The notes under the pieces were generated by a model, which saw only the letters and a list, made by a program, of their open reading frames with translations, ran no database searches and had not been told where the DNA came from. This document shows positions 7,928 through 15,765 of a DNA stretch of 55,923 nucleotides, piece after piece. The translations under genes were made by a program, and so were the position numbers. Within the stretch, counting starts at the first letter, position 1, and each line of letters opens with the position of its first letter. The stretch spans positions 1 through 55,923 of the forward strand of contig NZ_FMCI01000315.1 in assembly GCF_900091845.1 (NCBI RefSeq), written 5' to 3'. This DNA is from Streptomyces sp. SolWspMP-5a-2 (GTDB taxonomy: Bacteria > Actinomycetota > Actinomycetes > Streptomycetales > Streptomycetaceae).

Positions 7928-9081
7928 TTGGTGTCCTTGGGCCTGCGCTGCTCCCAGCCCTCGGCCCAGAGGTCGAAGCGCGCCTGCTGCTGCGGGAACT
8001 CGGCGGCGGCGTCGGTGTCCAGCTCGACGCCCAGGCCGGGCGCGTCGGAGAGCTGGAAGTAGCCGTCCACGACCTCGGGCGCCCCCTTGACGACCTTCTT
8101 GATCTCCGCGTCGGCGAAGTCGTTGAAGTGCTCCAGGATCTTGAAGTTCGGCGTGGTGAAGCCGACTTGGAGCGAGGCGGCGGTGAGCACCGGGCCGCCG
8201 ACGTTGTGCGGGGCGACCAGCACGTAGTGGGACTCGGCGGTCGCGGCGAGCTTGCGCGTCTCCCAGATGCCGCCGATGTGACCGACGTCCGGCTGGATGA
8301 TGTCGACGGCCTGGCTCTCGAACAGCTCCCTGAACTCGATCCGGTCGTGGATGCGTTCACCGGTGGCGACCGGGACGTCGACCTTGGCGGCGACCTTCTC
8401 CAGCGCCTTCAGGTTCTCCGGCGGGCACGGCTCCTCCAGCCAGGCCGGGTTGAACGGCGCGAGGTCGCGGGCCAGCCGGACGGCGGTGGCGGGCGAGAAC
8501 CTGCCGTGCATCTCCAGCATCAACTCGGCGTCGGGGCCGATGGCGTCGCGCACGGCCTCGATCAACGAGACCGCGTACAGGCTCTGTTCGTGGTCCAGCT
8601 CGAAGTGGCCGGTGCCGAACGGGTCGATCTTCAGCGCCCGGTACCCGCGCGCGATCACGCCCTGGGCCGCCTTGTGGTACGCCTCCGGGGTGCGCTCGGT
8701 CGTGTACCAGCCGTTGGCGTACGCCTTGACCCGGTCGGTCACCTTGCCGCCGAGCAACTGCCAGACGGGCACGCCGAGGGCCTTGCCCTTGATGTCCCAG
8801 CAGGCCATCTCGACGACCGCGATGCCGGACATGACGATCTCACCGGCCCGGCCGTAGTCGCCGTACTTCATCCGGCGCACGAGGTCTTCCACCGAGAACG
8901 GGTCGGAGCCCAGAATGTGGTTGGCCTCCGCCTCCCGCAGGTAGCCGATCAGCGCGTCGGTGTGGCCCAGCATCCGGGTCTCGCCGACTCCCGTGATCCC
9001 CTCGTCGGTGTGCACCTGGACGTAGGTCAGGTTGCGCCACGGCGTCCCGACCACGTGAGTGCTGATTCCGGTGATGCGCAC
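7924..9081 (-). CDS. Enolase-superfamily sugar-acid dehydratase (galactonate-dehydratase-like)
   Basis: Mandelate racemase/muconate lactonizing enzyme family protein of 385 residues; first gene of the sugar operon. The capping domain starts MRITGISTHVVGTPWRN. The barrel carries metal ligands in LMLEMHGRF, WLEEPCPPEN and ATGERIHDR, and a late catalytic His in VAPHNVGGPV. The EMHGR histidine directly after the first metal ligand resembles the general acid of galactonate dehydratases (DFHGR). This predicts Mg-dependent dehydration of an aldonic acid to a 2-keto-3-deoxy acid. Substrate specificity (galactonate versus others) is unproven. A TTGACA/TACTGT promoter and TTCGA operators lie upstream. 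Confidence 0.88.
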   Translation of the reverse strand: MRITGISTHVVGTPWRNLTYVQVHTDEGITGVGETRMLGHTDALIGYLREAEANHILGSDPFSVEDLVRRMKYGDYGRAGEIVMSGIAVVEMACWDIKGKALGVPVWQLLGGKVTDRVKAYANGWYTTERTPEAYHKAAQGVIARGYRALKIDPFGTGHFELDHEQSLYAVSLIEAVRDAIGPDAELMLEMHGRFSPATAVRLARDLAPFNPAWLEEPCPPENLKALEKVAAKVDVPVATGERIHDRIEFRELFESQAVDIIQPDVGHIGGIWETRKLAATAESHYVLVAPHNVGGPVLTAASLQVGFTTPNFKILEHFNDFADAEIKKVVKGAPEVVDGYFQLSDAPGLGVELDTDAAAEFPQQQARFDLWAEGWEQRRPKDTK

Positions 9082-9121
9082 GGCAGTTGCCCCTTGCTGC
9101 TCCGTCGGCCCAGTTCTGGGT

Positions 9122-9216
9122 GTGTTCGAAATTTCGTCACACGTTCGAAATGCTGGCGTGACAGTAAGGACGGGGCGGCGGGAGTGTCAATGGGTCGAAC
9201 ACATAACGGTTTCGAC
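9122..9216 (-). promoter_or_regulatory. Promoter and multi-copy operator of the sugar operon
   Basis: On the minus strand there is a -35 TTGACA (9185-9190), 18-base spacer and -10 TACTGT (9161-9166), giving a start near 9155. Two identical GTTCGAAAT copies (9124-9132 and 9143-9151, 19 bp apart) lie just downstream of -10. A further inverted pair, GTCGAA (9194-9199) and TTCGAC (9211-9216), lies upstream of -35. The layout fits a repressor that blocks transcription until a sugar acid is present. No regulator gene is linked in the window. Confidence 0.65.
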
Positions 9217-9330
9217 ACCCCTTTCGGTGTTGATTTCGGTGAAGCTTTCGGCCACGTACGGCAGTTGACACAGAACCTTCACACCCCGGGTCCGGTACGT
9301 CCCCCGAGCGGAATCTAGTCTTCCCGCGTC

Positions 9331-9993
9331 ATGGACTACTGCGACCCGTGCCGACGGCACCTCAACGGCGCCCTCACCTGTCCGGGGTGCGGCGCGCCGG
9401 TCCGCCGGCTCGACCCCGGCGACCCGCCGGAGGGCGACGGCGACGGCACCGGGTCGGGCCCGGCGGCCGAGGGCGCGGCCGTCGACGGCGCCGACAGCCG
9501 CCGCGATCGCAAAGCGGCCGCGCATCGCAGGCGCCGCCGCCGGGTCCTGGGCGCCGGGATCGGGTTCGTGCTCGCCGCCGGTGGCCTGAGCCTCGCGGAG
9601 CTGGGGGTGGACGCGCCCTTCTCCACCCCGCCCCCGGCCGGGGCGGGCTCCCGTCATCCCGACGGCGCCACGTCCTCCGGTTTCGCCACCTCGGGCCCGA
9701 GCGCCGGCGCCGCCCCCGGCGTCTCCGCCTCCGCCTCGTCCACCCCGGGCGCCTCCCGCTCCCCGTCCGCCTCCGACTCGCCGTCCCCGTCGGGCACGGA
9801 CGGCACGCGGAGCGCGTCGGCCTCCGCCACCGAGCCCGCCACCGGGCCCGCGTCCTCGACCGCCGCGCCGGACCCCGACCCGGTCCCGGAGGACCCCACG
9901 ACGCCCCCGGCCGAGGACCCCGGCAGCCCCGAACCGGAGCCGACCCCCTCGCCGTCGGAGAGCTGCGACGCGTTCCTGTGGTGGTGCACCTGA
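9331..9993 (+). CDS. SCO2400-family protein: zinc ribbon, one membrane segment, Ser/Pro stalk
   Basis: 220-residue protein starting MDYCDPCRRHLNGALTCPGC, a four-cysteine zinc-ribbon-like head also found in SCO2400-family proteins. A charged Arg/His-rich stretch and a single hydrophobic segment (VLGAGIGFVLAAGGLSLAEL, near residues 71-90) follow. The rest is a roughly 115-residue Ser/Pro/Ala/Thr-rich region, probably extracellular, ending SCDAFLWWCT with two cysteines. No Shine-Dalgarno is visible; TAGTCT at 9316-9321 lies nine bases before ATG, suggesting a leaderless or very short leader mRNA. Function is unknown. Topology (zinc head inside, stalk outside) is inferred from the charge pattern. 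Confidence 0.8.
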   Translation: MDYCDPCRRHLNGALTCPGCGAPVRRLDPGDPPEGDGDGTGSGPAAEGAAVDGADSRRDRKAAAHRRRRRRVLGAGIGFVLAAGGLSLAELGVDAPFSTPPPAGAGSRHPDGATSSGFATSGPSAGAAPGVSASASSTPGASRSPSASDSPSPSGTDGTRSASASATEPATGPASSTAAPDPDPVPEDPTTPPAEDPGSPEPEPTPSPSESCDAFLWWCT

Positions 9994-10008
9994 CGTCCGC
10001 CGGACGTC
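9992..10008. terminator. Short hairpin between convergent genes
   Basis: GACGTCC (9992-9998) pairs with GGACGTC (10002-10008) over a 3-base loop and overlaps the stop codon of the zinc-ribbon gene. It may serve both converging genes. Confidence 0.45.
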
Positions 10009-10013
10009 CCCGG

Positions 10014-10451
10014 TCAGACCTCCAGCATCCGCTGTAGCAAATCCCGCAACGTGCGCCGCTCCTCGTCGGAGAGCCCGGCCAGCGGGGCGCGGGCGAAGTG
10101 CAGGCCCTCCCGCAGGTCCCGCGCGACCCGCAGGCCCTCCTCGGTGGCGGCGGCCAGCTTCACCCTGCGGTCCGCCGGGTCCGGGCGGCGCTCGACCAGC
10201 CCGCGCGACTCCAGGCGGTCCACGATCCCGGTGACGTTCGACGGCTCGCACTTCAGCTTCAGCGCCAGCTTCCGCATCGGCAGCGGCTGCAGGGAGAGCA
10301 GGCTGAGGAGCCTGGCCTGCGCGCCGGTCAGCGCGTGCTCGCCCGCCGCCTCCTCGTAGTCGGCGTAGAACCGGGCCACCACGTCCCCGATCAGCTCGAC
10401 GACCTCCATGGTCAGCGCGTCGGGGCGGCGGGTTCTCTGTTCAGTGGCCAT
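10014..10451 (-). CDS. MarR-family transcriptional regulator
   Basis: 145-residue winged-helix regulator. The core LSLQPLPMRKLALKLKCEPSNVTGIVDRLESRGLVER is followed by the wing PDPADRRVKLAAATEEG, the standard MarR arrangement. The only cysteine is in LKCEPSNV; the N-terminal sensing Cys of OhrR proteins is absent, so it is not a canonical OhrR although an Ohr gene lies nearby. It is divergent from the NADP oxidoreductase gene. Two inverted repeats in the 89-base gap are its likely operators, so it probably represses both itself and the oxidoreductase. Confidence 0.93.
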   Translation of the reverse strand: MATEQRTRRPDALTMEVVELIGDVVARFYADYEEAAGEHALTGAQARLLSLLSLQPLPMRKLALKLKCEPSNVTGIVDRLESRGLVERRPDPADRRVKLAAATEEGLRVARDLREGLHFARAPLAGLSDEERRTLRDLLQRMLEV

Positions 10452-10473
10452 ACGCGCCAGCGTACTCCTTTAT

Positions 10474-10519
10474 TTGACATGCTGAAATATTCAGGTGCAT
10501 GGTTGTTTCAGGTACTGAA
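10474..10519 (+). promoter_or_regulatory. MarR-type operators and promoter for the oxidoreductase
   Basis: Two dyads with 3-base spacers lie in the divergent gap: CTGAA-ATA-TTCAG (10482-10494) and TTCAG-GTA-CTGAA (10507-10519). A forward -35 TTGACA (10474-10479) precedes the first dyad, which would sit between -35 and a weak -10 CATGGT (10498-10503). Binding there would block the promoter. Confidence 0.6.
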
Positions 10520-10540
10520 GTAAATGGGAAAGGCGAACTC

Positions 10541-11539
10541 ATGATCAACCGCGAGTGGCACCTCAGCAGCCGTCCGGTCGGCTGGCCGAAGCCCGAGGAC
10601 TTCGCCCTGGTCGAGGCCGAGGTGCCGACGCCCCGCGAGGGTCAGGTCCTGGTGCGCAACACGCACCTGTCCGTCGACCCCTACATGCGCGGCCGGATGA
10701 GCGCGGCCAAGTCCTACGTCGCCCCCTTCGAGCTGGGCAAGGCGATGCAGGGCGGCGCGGTCGGCGAGGTCGTCGCCTCCAACGCGGAGGGGTTCGCCGT
10801 CGGTGACCACGTCCTGCACTTCCTCGGCTGGCGCGAGTACGCGGCCGTCTCCGCGGAGCACGCCGTCAAGGTCGACGCCTCGGCCGCGCCGCTCTCCGCC
10901 TACCTCGGCGTCCTCGGCATGACCGGCCTCACCGCGTACGCCGGTCTGCTGCGCACCGCCTCCTTCACGGAGGGCGACAGCGTCTTCGTCTCCGGCGCCG
11001 CGGGTGCCGTCGGCGGCCAGGTCGGCCAGATCGCCCGGCTCAAGGGCGCCTCCCGGGTGATCGGTTCGGCCGGTTCGGACGAGAAGGTCAGGCTGCTGGT
11101 GGAGGAGTACGGCTTCGACGCCGCCTTCAACTACAAGACGGGCCCGGTCCACGAGCAGCTCCGCGAGGCCGCTCCCGACGGCGTCGACGTCTACTTCGAC
11201 AACGTCGGCGGCGACCACCTGGAGGCCGCGATCGGGCGGCTCAACCGGGGCGGCCGGATCGCCGTCTGCGGCATGATCTCGGTCTACAACAACACCGAGC
11301 CCGCCCCCGGCCCGAAGAACCTCGCCCGGCTGATCCAGACCCGCGGCCGCATCGAGGGCTTCCTGGTCGGCGACCACTACGACCTCCAGCCGCAGTTCGT
11401 CTCCGAGGTCGGCCCGTGGGTGGCGTCGGGCGAGCTGAAGTACCGCGAGACGGTCGTCGAGGGCATCGGCAACACCCTGGACGCCTTCCTCGGCGTCCTG
11501 CGCGGCGAGAACACCGGCAAGATGATCGTTCAGCTCTGA
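10541..11539 (+). CDS. NADP-dependent oxidoreductase (leukotriene B4 dehydrogenase/curcumin reductase-like MDR)
   Basis: 332-residue zinc-free medium-chain reductase that saturates activated carbon-carbon double bonds (alkenal/one oxidoreductase group). Landmarks are SVDPYMRGRM near the N-terminus, LGMTGLTAYAGLL, the nucleotide fold FVSGAAGAVGGQVGQIA, VDVYFDNVGGDHLEAA and NRGGRIAVCGMIS. The start at 10541 is preferred over an in-frame GTG-like upstream start because GGGAAAGG lies five bases upstream and conserved sequence begins there. It is divergent from MarR with operators between, and Ohr follows 97 bases downstream, suggesting an electrophile and peroxide defence group (inference). Confidence 0.92.
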   Translation: MINREWHLSSRPVGWPKPEDFALVEAEVPTPREGQVLVRNTHLSVDPYMRGRMSAAKSYVAPFELGKAMQGGAVGEVVASNAEGFAVGDHVLHFLGWREYAAVSAEHAVKVDASAAPLSAYLGVLGMTGLTAYAGLLRTASFTEGDSVFVSGAAGAVGGQVGQIARLKGASRVIGSAGSDEKVRLLVEEYGFDAAFNYKTGPVHEQLREAAPDGVDVYFDNVGGDHLEAAIGRLNRGGRIAVCGMISVYNNTEPAPGPKNLARLIQTRGRIEGFLVGDHYDLQPQFVSEVGPWVASGELKYRETVVEGIGNTLDAFLGVLRGENTGKMIVQL

Positions 11540-11635
11540 GGCTGGCCGGTGTTTCCGACATGCGGTAACTTCATTCCGAAATCCGTCGTCGATCGTGGGC
11601 GCGAGTCACGGCGGACCGAAGAGGAAGACCACCGC

Positions 11636-12064
11636 ATGCCCAGCACCCCGATCACCCCGTCCGACGTCGTCTACACCGCCGTCGCCACCGCGCAGAACGG
11701 CCGCGACGGCCGGGTCGCCACCGACGACGGCCGCCTCGACCTGGTCGTCAACCCGCCCGCCGCGATGGGCGGCAGCGGCACGGGCACCAACCCGGAGCAG
11801 CTCTTCGCCGCCGGGTACAGCGCCTGCTTCCAGGGCGCGCTGGCCGTGGTCGCCCGCCGGGAGAACGCCGACGTGTCCGGCTCGACGGTCACCGCGAAGG
11901 TCGGCATCGGCAGCAACGACGACGGCTTCGGACTCCTCGTGGAGATCTCCGCGCACCTCCCCGCCGTCGACCGGGCGACCGCCCGCGACCTGCTGGAGAA
12001 GGCCCACCAGGTGTGCCCCTACTCCAAGGCCACCCGGGGGAACATCACCGTCACCCTGGCCTGA
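11636..12064 (+). CDS. ohr: Organic hydroperoxide resistance protein Ohr (OsmC superfamily)
   Basis: Thiol peroxidase reducing organic and fatty-acid hydroperoxides in the cytoplasm; 142 residues, normal for Ohr. The peroxidatic Cys is C64 in AAGYSACFQGAL, and the resolving C127 is in QVCPYSKATRGN, both classic Ohr contexts. The start at 11636 is supported by a GAGGAAGA-type site and by family length; an upstream in-frame extension lacks similarity. Streptomyces Ohr genes are usually paired with OhrR, but the nearby MarR lacks the OhrR cysteine, so control may lie elsewhere. Confidence 0.95.
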   Translation: MPSTPITPSDVVYTAVATAQNGRDGRVATDDGRLDLVVNPPAAMGGSGTGTNPEQLFAAGYSACFQGALAVVARRENADVSGSTVTAKVGIGSNDDGFGLLVEISAHLPAVDRATARDLLEKAHQVCPYSKATRGNITVTLA

Positions 12065-12097
12065 ACCCGCCGGGCGGGCGGACGGCGCTCGACACGG

Positions 12098-12128
12098 CCC
12101 GGGGGAGGTGCGCCGTTCCTCCCCCGGG
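12098..12128. terminator. Bidirectional terminator hairpin
   Basis: Perfect 11-bp stem (12098-12108 with 12118-12128) and 9-base loop, midway between the convergent Ohr and serine hydrolase genes. Confidence 0.75.
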
Positions 12129-12133
12129 CGCGG

Positions 12134-13288
12134 TCAGCGGAGCGCCGACACCGCCCGGTGCGCCGCCAGCACCAGCCGCTCGTTCTCCGGGGCCGCGCCG
12201 CCGGGGAAGGCGAACCGGCGCCGGGTGTAGCCGTACGCCAGCCCCGCGCGCGGATCGGCGAACGCCTGCGACCCGGCCGCCCCCGAGTGCCCGAACGACC
12301 CCGCGCCGAGAAACGGGTAGGCGGCCTCCGCCGTCGCCTGGAAGCCCAGCCCGAACGCCTTGTGCGTCCGCGACACCAGATCGTGGCCGACCGAGTGGAT
12401 CTGCCCGAACTCCGCGACGGTGTCCGGCTTCAGCAGCGGCGCCGACTCGCCCACCTCGCTGATCGCCGCCGCGTACAGCCCCGCGAGCCCGCGCGCCGAC
12501 GCCACCCCGCCCACCGACGCCGGGCCCCTCTCCCGCACCGCCCGCTCGTTCGGCAGGCTCTCCAGGTCCGTCGGCCGGGCCGCGTGCCGGTTGAAGGCCA
12601 CCGCCGACAGCGACTGCGCTCCCGTCGGCGTCGCGTCCAGCAGCGCCTGCTGCGGGGGCGTGGGCGCCATCGGCAGCGTGGCGCGGAAGCGGGGCTCGTG
12701 CGCGGCGGGCAGCCCCAGGTGGAAGTCGAGCCCGCGGGGCGCCCTGATCCGCTCCTCGTAGACCTCCTGGAGGGTGCGCCCGGTCGCCCGCCTGACCACC
12801 TCGCCGGTCAACGCCCCGATGACCAGCGCGTGGTAGCCGAAGGCGGTGCCGGGGCGCCAGAACGGCCGCTGGTCGGCCAGCCGTTCGGCGATCTGGCGGT
12901 CGTCGGCGATCTCCGCCGGGGTGAACCCGCTGTCCGTGCCGACCAGCCCGGCCCGGTGCGCGAGCAGCTCCCGCAGGGTCAGCGCGCCCTTGCCCTCGGC
13001 GCCGAACTCCGGCCAGTAGTAGGTGACTTTGCGGTCCAGCTCCAGGGTGCCCTCCTGCACCAGCAGCGCCACCACCAGATGGGCGGCGCCCTTGGTGGAC
13101 GAGTAGGCGGCGTACAGGGACGTCGCGTCGGCGCCGTCGCCCGTCCACAGGTCGACGACTCTGCGGCCGTCCGCGTACACGCACAACTGGCCCTCGTAGT
13201 CAGGGCGTTCACCCGCCACGAAGGCCGCGAACTCCGCACGGACCGCGTCGAAGCCGTCGGCGACGGTGCCGTGGATCTCCAGTGTCAT
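12134..13288 (-). CDS. Serine hydrolase, class C beta-lactamase/EstB family
   Basis: 384-residue penicillin-binding-protein-fold hydrolase. The SxxK motif is in AAYSSTKGAAH, after VDLWTGDGADATSL. Other family marks are LTLRELLAHRAGL, TAFGYHALVIGALTGEVVRR (a YxH version of the YxN motif) and GSFGHSGAAGSQAFADP. This set matches EstB/LACTB-type esterases rather than true beta-lactamases. No signal peptide is visible, so it is probably cytoplasmic. The second ATG (13288) is chosen because GAGGAG ends six bases before it; the first ATG abuts that site. The substrate is unknown. Confidence 0.88.
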   Translation of the reverse strand: MTLEIHGTVADGFDAVRAEFAAFVAGERPDYEGQLCVYADGRRVVDLWTGDGADATSLYAAYSSTKGAAHLVVALLVQEGTLELDRKVTYYWPEFGAEGKGALTLRELLAHRAGLVGTDSGFTPAEIADDRQIAERLADQRPFWRPGTAFGYHALVIGALTGEVVRRATGRTLQEVYEERIRAPRGLDFHLGLPAAHEPRFRATLPMAPTPPQQALLDATPTGAQSLSAVAFNRHAARPTDLESLPNERAVRERGPASVGGVASARGLAGLYAAAISEVGESAPLLKPDTVAEFGQIHSVGHDLVSRTHKAFGLGFQATAEAAYPFLGAGSFGHSGAAGSQAFADPRAGLAYGYTRRRFAFPGGAAPENERLVLAAHRAVSALR

Positions 13289-13471
13289 CCGCATCTCCTC
13301 ACCTGGACCGCCGCTCCCGTGAACCGCGGTGACCGGGGGCTTCCTGAGACGATACGGCGCGAAGGGGCCGTTCGACTCAACCGTGACAACGGGGGCGTGG
13401 CGGCCAGGTGGGACGGACCGGGACGGTCACCCGGGGTGACCCCGTGCCCCCGCCTCCCCTAGGGTTCCGTC

Positions 13472-14290
13472 ATGCGAGATCTTGGGACGGGGTTCGGTTA
13501 TCTCCTCAAGGGCCAGCGGTGGGTGGCCCGGCACGGCAGGCAGTACGGTTTCGGGCTGCTGCCCGGACTCATCACCCTGGTGCTGTACGTCGCCGCGCTG
13601 ATCGCCCTCGCCGCCTGGGGCGCCGACTTCGTCGGATGGGCCACGCCCTTCGCCGACGACTGGTCGAGCCCCTGGCTCGGCCTCTTCCGCGGCTTCCTGA
13701 CCGTCGTCCTGTTCGCCCTCTGCCTGCTGCTGGCGGTCCTCACCTTCACCGCCGTCACCCTGCTGATAGGCCAGCCCTTCTACGACAGCCTCTCGGTGAC
13801 CGTCGACCGGGACGTCTCGCCCGACGGCACCGCGCCCGAGTCCGACGTGCCGTTCTGGCGCGACCTGTGGATCTCCGCCCGGGACAGCGTGCGCATCCTG
13901 GTCCGCGCCCTCGTCTGGGCGGTCCTGCTCTTCGCCCTCGGCTTCGTGCCGTTCCTGGGGCAGACGGTCGTGCCGGTGATCGGCTTCTTCGTCACCGGGT
14001 TCTTCCTCAGCGAGGAGCTGGCCGCCGTCGCCCTCCAGCGCCGGGGTGTCCAACTCCGTGAGCGCCTGGTCCTGTTGCGCTCCCGCAAGACCCTGGTGTG
14101 GGGCTTCGGCACCCCGCTCGGCCTCGCGTTCCTGGTGCCGTTCGTCGCGGTGTTCCTGATGCCGGGCGCGGTCGCGGGCGCCACCCTGATGGCCCGCGAC
14201 CTGCTGGGCGAGCCCATCGAGGAGGGCGGACGGCCCGACGACGGCGACCCGGGCCCGCACGAGACCGGCGCCGCCGCGACGCCCGGCTGA
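13472..14290 (+). CDS. EI24-domain membrane protein (CysZ-like)
   Basis: 272-residue integral membrane protein with about six hydrophobic segments. Typical EI24/CysZ stretches include GFGYLLKGQRWVARH at the N-terminus, VTLLIGQPFYDSLSVTVDRD after the second helix pair, and VPFLGQTVVPVIGFFVTGFFL. The C-terminus is polar. In proteobacteria CysZ imports sulfate; actinobacterial members are uncharacterised. There is no ribosome site: TAGGGT (13460-13465) lies six bases before the ATG and GTGACC lies 18 bases farther up, which fits a leaderless transcript. Confidence 0.85.
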   Translation: MRDLGTGFGYLLKGQRWVARHGRQYGFGLLPGLITLVLYVAALIALAAWGADFVGWATPFADDWSSPWLGLFRGFLTVVLFALCLLLAVLTFTAVTLLIGQPFYDSLSVTVDRDVSPDGTAPESDVPFWRDLWISARDSVRILVRALVWAVLLFALGFVPFLGQTVVPVIGFFVTGFFLSEELAAVALQRRGVQLRERLVLLRSRKTLVWGFGTPLGLAFLVPFVAVFLMPGAVAGATLMARDLLGEPIEEGGRPDDGDPGPHETGAAATPG

Positions 14291-14324
14291 CGCGCGGCGG
14301 GCCGGTGACGGCCCCGGCGGCGGG

Positions 14325-15578
14325 TCAGCCGCGCAGGGCCGCCGTGAGGATCGCCCGCACCTGCGCGATGATGTCGAGCCGGTTGCGCACGAACTCCCGG
14401 TCCGTCACCGTCCCGGTCGCCGGGTCCGTGTTGCCCGCCCCGAACTGCAGCACCGGCGTGTGGACGTGCCCGCCGGGCAGCGTGTCGCGCAGCCCGAGCC
14501 GGTCGCGCAGCAGGGTCGCCCGGTAGGCGATCTCGTTGGACAGGTAGTCGCCGCCGCCCCCGGCCCGCGCCCGCGACCCCGGCGTCGGACCGTCCGCCCG
14601 CACGACCGGCTCGGTGCCGCCCGCCGGTATCTCCGTCACCGCCGTGTTGTCGTAGACCGGGAACCGGCCGGTGTCCGCCTCGGTGATCGCCCGGTACGGC
14701 AGGGTCGTGGTCGTCCACTGCGGCTGGGTCGCCGGGTCCGCGACCGGCACCGTCCCGGTGCTGCCGACCCCGTCGTTGTCCGCGAAGCCGCCCCGCCAGG
14801 CCCCGTTGGTCCGCTCCACGTCGAACCGCCCGACCCGGCCCTGGCTCACCGTCGTGAACAGGTCGGCCTTCGCCAGGTACGGCCGCAGCGCCCGCTCCAC
14901 GGTGCCGTCCGCGAAGTCCGCCCAGCGCACCGGGAACACCACCGTCTCCACCCGCGCGGGACCCTCGGGCGTGTGGATCACCGTGCCGTCCAGGGCCAGC
15001 GCGGTCGCCCCGGACGGGTTGGAGATCCGGATGTCCCGGTCGAGCGTGAACGGGTCGAACCCGGTCACCAGCACCCGCCGCGGCCCCTTGCCGGCCGGCA
15101 GCCGCACATCGGTCTGCCCGCGCGAGGTCCGCTCCAGCGCGTCGATCAGCGCCGCCCTGCGGGCCGCGTCGAGCCCGAACCGCGGCTCCCAGGTGCGGAC
15201 TTCGCGGGTCAGCCCGAGCCGCGCCCAGTACAGCGGCCGGTCGTCGTCCCGGCTCAGGTCGCCGCGCGCCGGACCGCGCCCCTGCGCCCGGTCCACGGCC
15301 CGCCGCCACAGCGCCGACCCCTCCCGGACGGCGGCCCGCCGCGCCTCGGCGAACGACCGCGCGCCCGCCAACTCCCGGGCGAAGCGCGGCGCGACGCCGT
15401 CGAACCCGGACCGCTCCAGGATCTCCCGGGGCACCGCCCCGTCGAGGCGCCGCTCCTCGACGGTGGGGGAGGGGGCCGCGGGGGAGGGGGCCGCGGAGGC
15501 CACCGGGGCGGTCGGCCCCGCCAGCAGGGCGAGACCGAGCACGGGCAGTGCGCAGAGCCGAACACGAGGGGATCGCAA
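14325..15578 (-). CDS. Secreted pyroglutamyl-peptidase-like (C15 fold) protein with Cys-to-Ser active site
   Basis: 417-residue exported protein. The signal peptide (RLCALPVLGLALLAGPTAPV) is followed by a Pro/Ala linker and a unique region to about residue 170. The C15 fold begins at RRVLVTGFDPFTLDRDIRISN. Expected catalytic elements are a Glu near FDVERTNGAW and a His in PGGHVHTP. The position that should be the nucleophilic Cys (GTFVCNH in true enzymes) reads GDYLSNEIAY, with S347. It may therefore be a pseudoenzyme or a serine variant. True C15 enzymes are cytosolic and about half this size, so both location and size are unusual. Fold assignment is fairly safe; activity is not. Confidence 0.8.
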   Translation of the reverse strand: MRSPRVRLCALPVLGLALLAGPTAPVASAAPSPAAPSPTVEERRLDGAVPREILERSGFDGVAPRFARELAGARSFAEARRAAVREGSALWRRAVDRAQGRGPARGDLSRDDDRPLYWARLGLTREVRTWEPRFGLDAARRAALIDALERTSRGQTDVRLPAGKGPRRVLVTGFDPFTLDRDIRISNPSGATALALDGTVIHTPEGPARVETVVFPVRWADFADGTVERALRPYLAKADLFTTVSQGRVGRFDVERTNGAWRGGFADNDGVGSTGTVPVADPATQPQWTTTTLPYRAITEADTGRFPVYDNTAVTEIPAGGTEPVVRADGPTPGSRARAGGGGDYLSNEIAYRATLLRDRLGLRDTLPGGHVHTPVLQFGAGNTDPATGTVTDREFVRNRLDIIAQVRAILTAALRG

Positions 15579-15765
15579 GACGGTTGTGTCCTTCCGTCGC
15601 CGTGGGGTGCGTGGTGCGGGACGGGCGCAGTATCACCCGGACCACCCGCTCCCCGCCACGGCGGACGTCACCTCCACCGGCGGTCCTGCCGCAACTCCCC
15701 GTCCCGCCCGCACGGTTGCCGCCCGCGTGCCCGGGGCCCCGGCGCGGATCCGTGATACTGGGCGG

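Noticed and set aside
10014..10451. Calling the MarR protein OhrR because ohr is nearby
   Set aside because: The conserved N-terminal sensing cysteine of OhrR is missing and the operators lie next to the oxidoreductase, not ohr.
12134..13288. True beta-lactamase resistance gene
   Set aside because: No signal peptide, a YxH rather than YxN motif, and EstB-type sequence context; antibiotic resistance is not supported.
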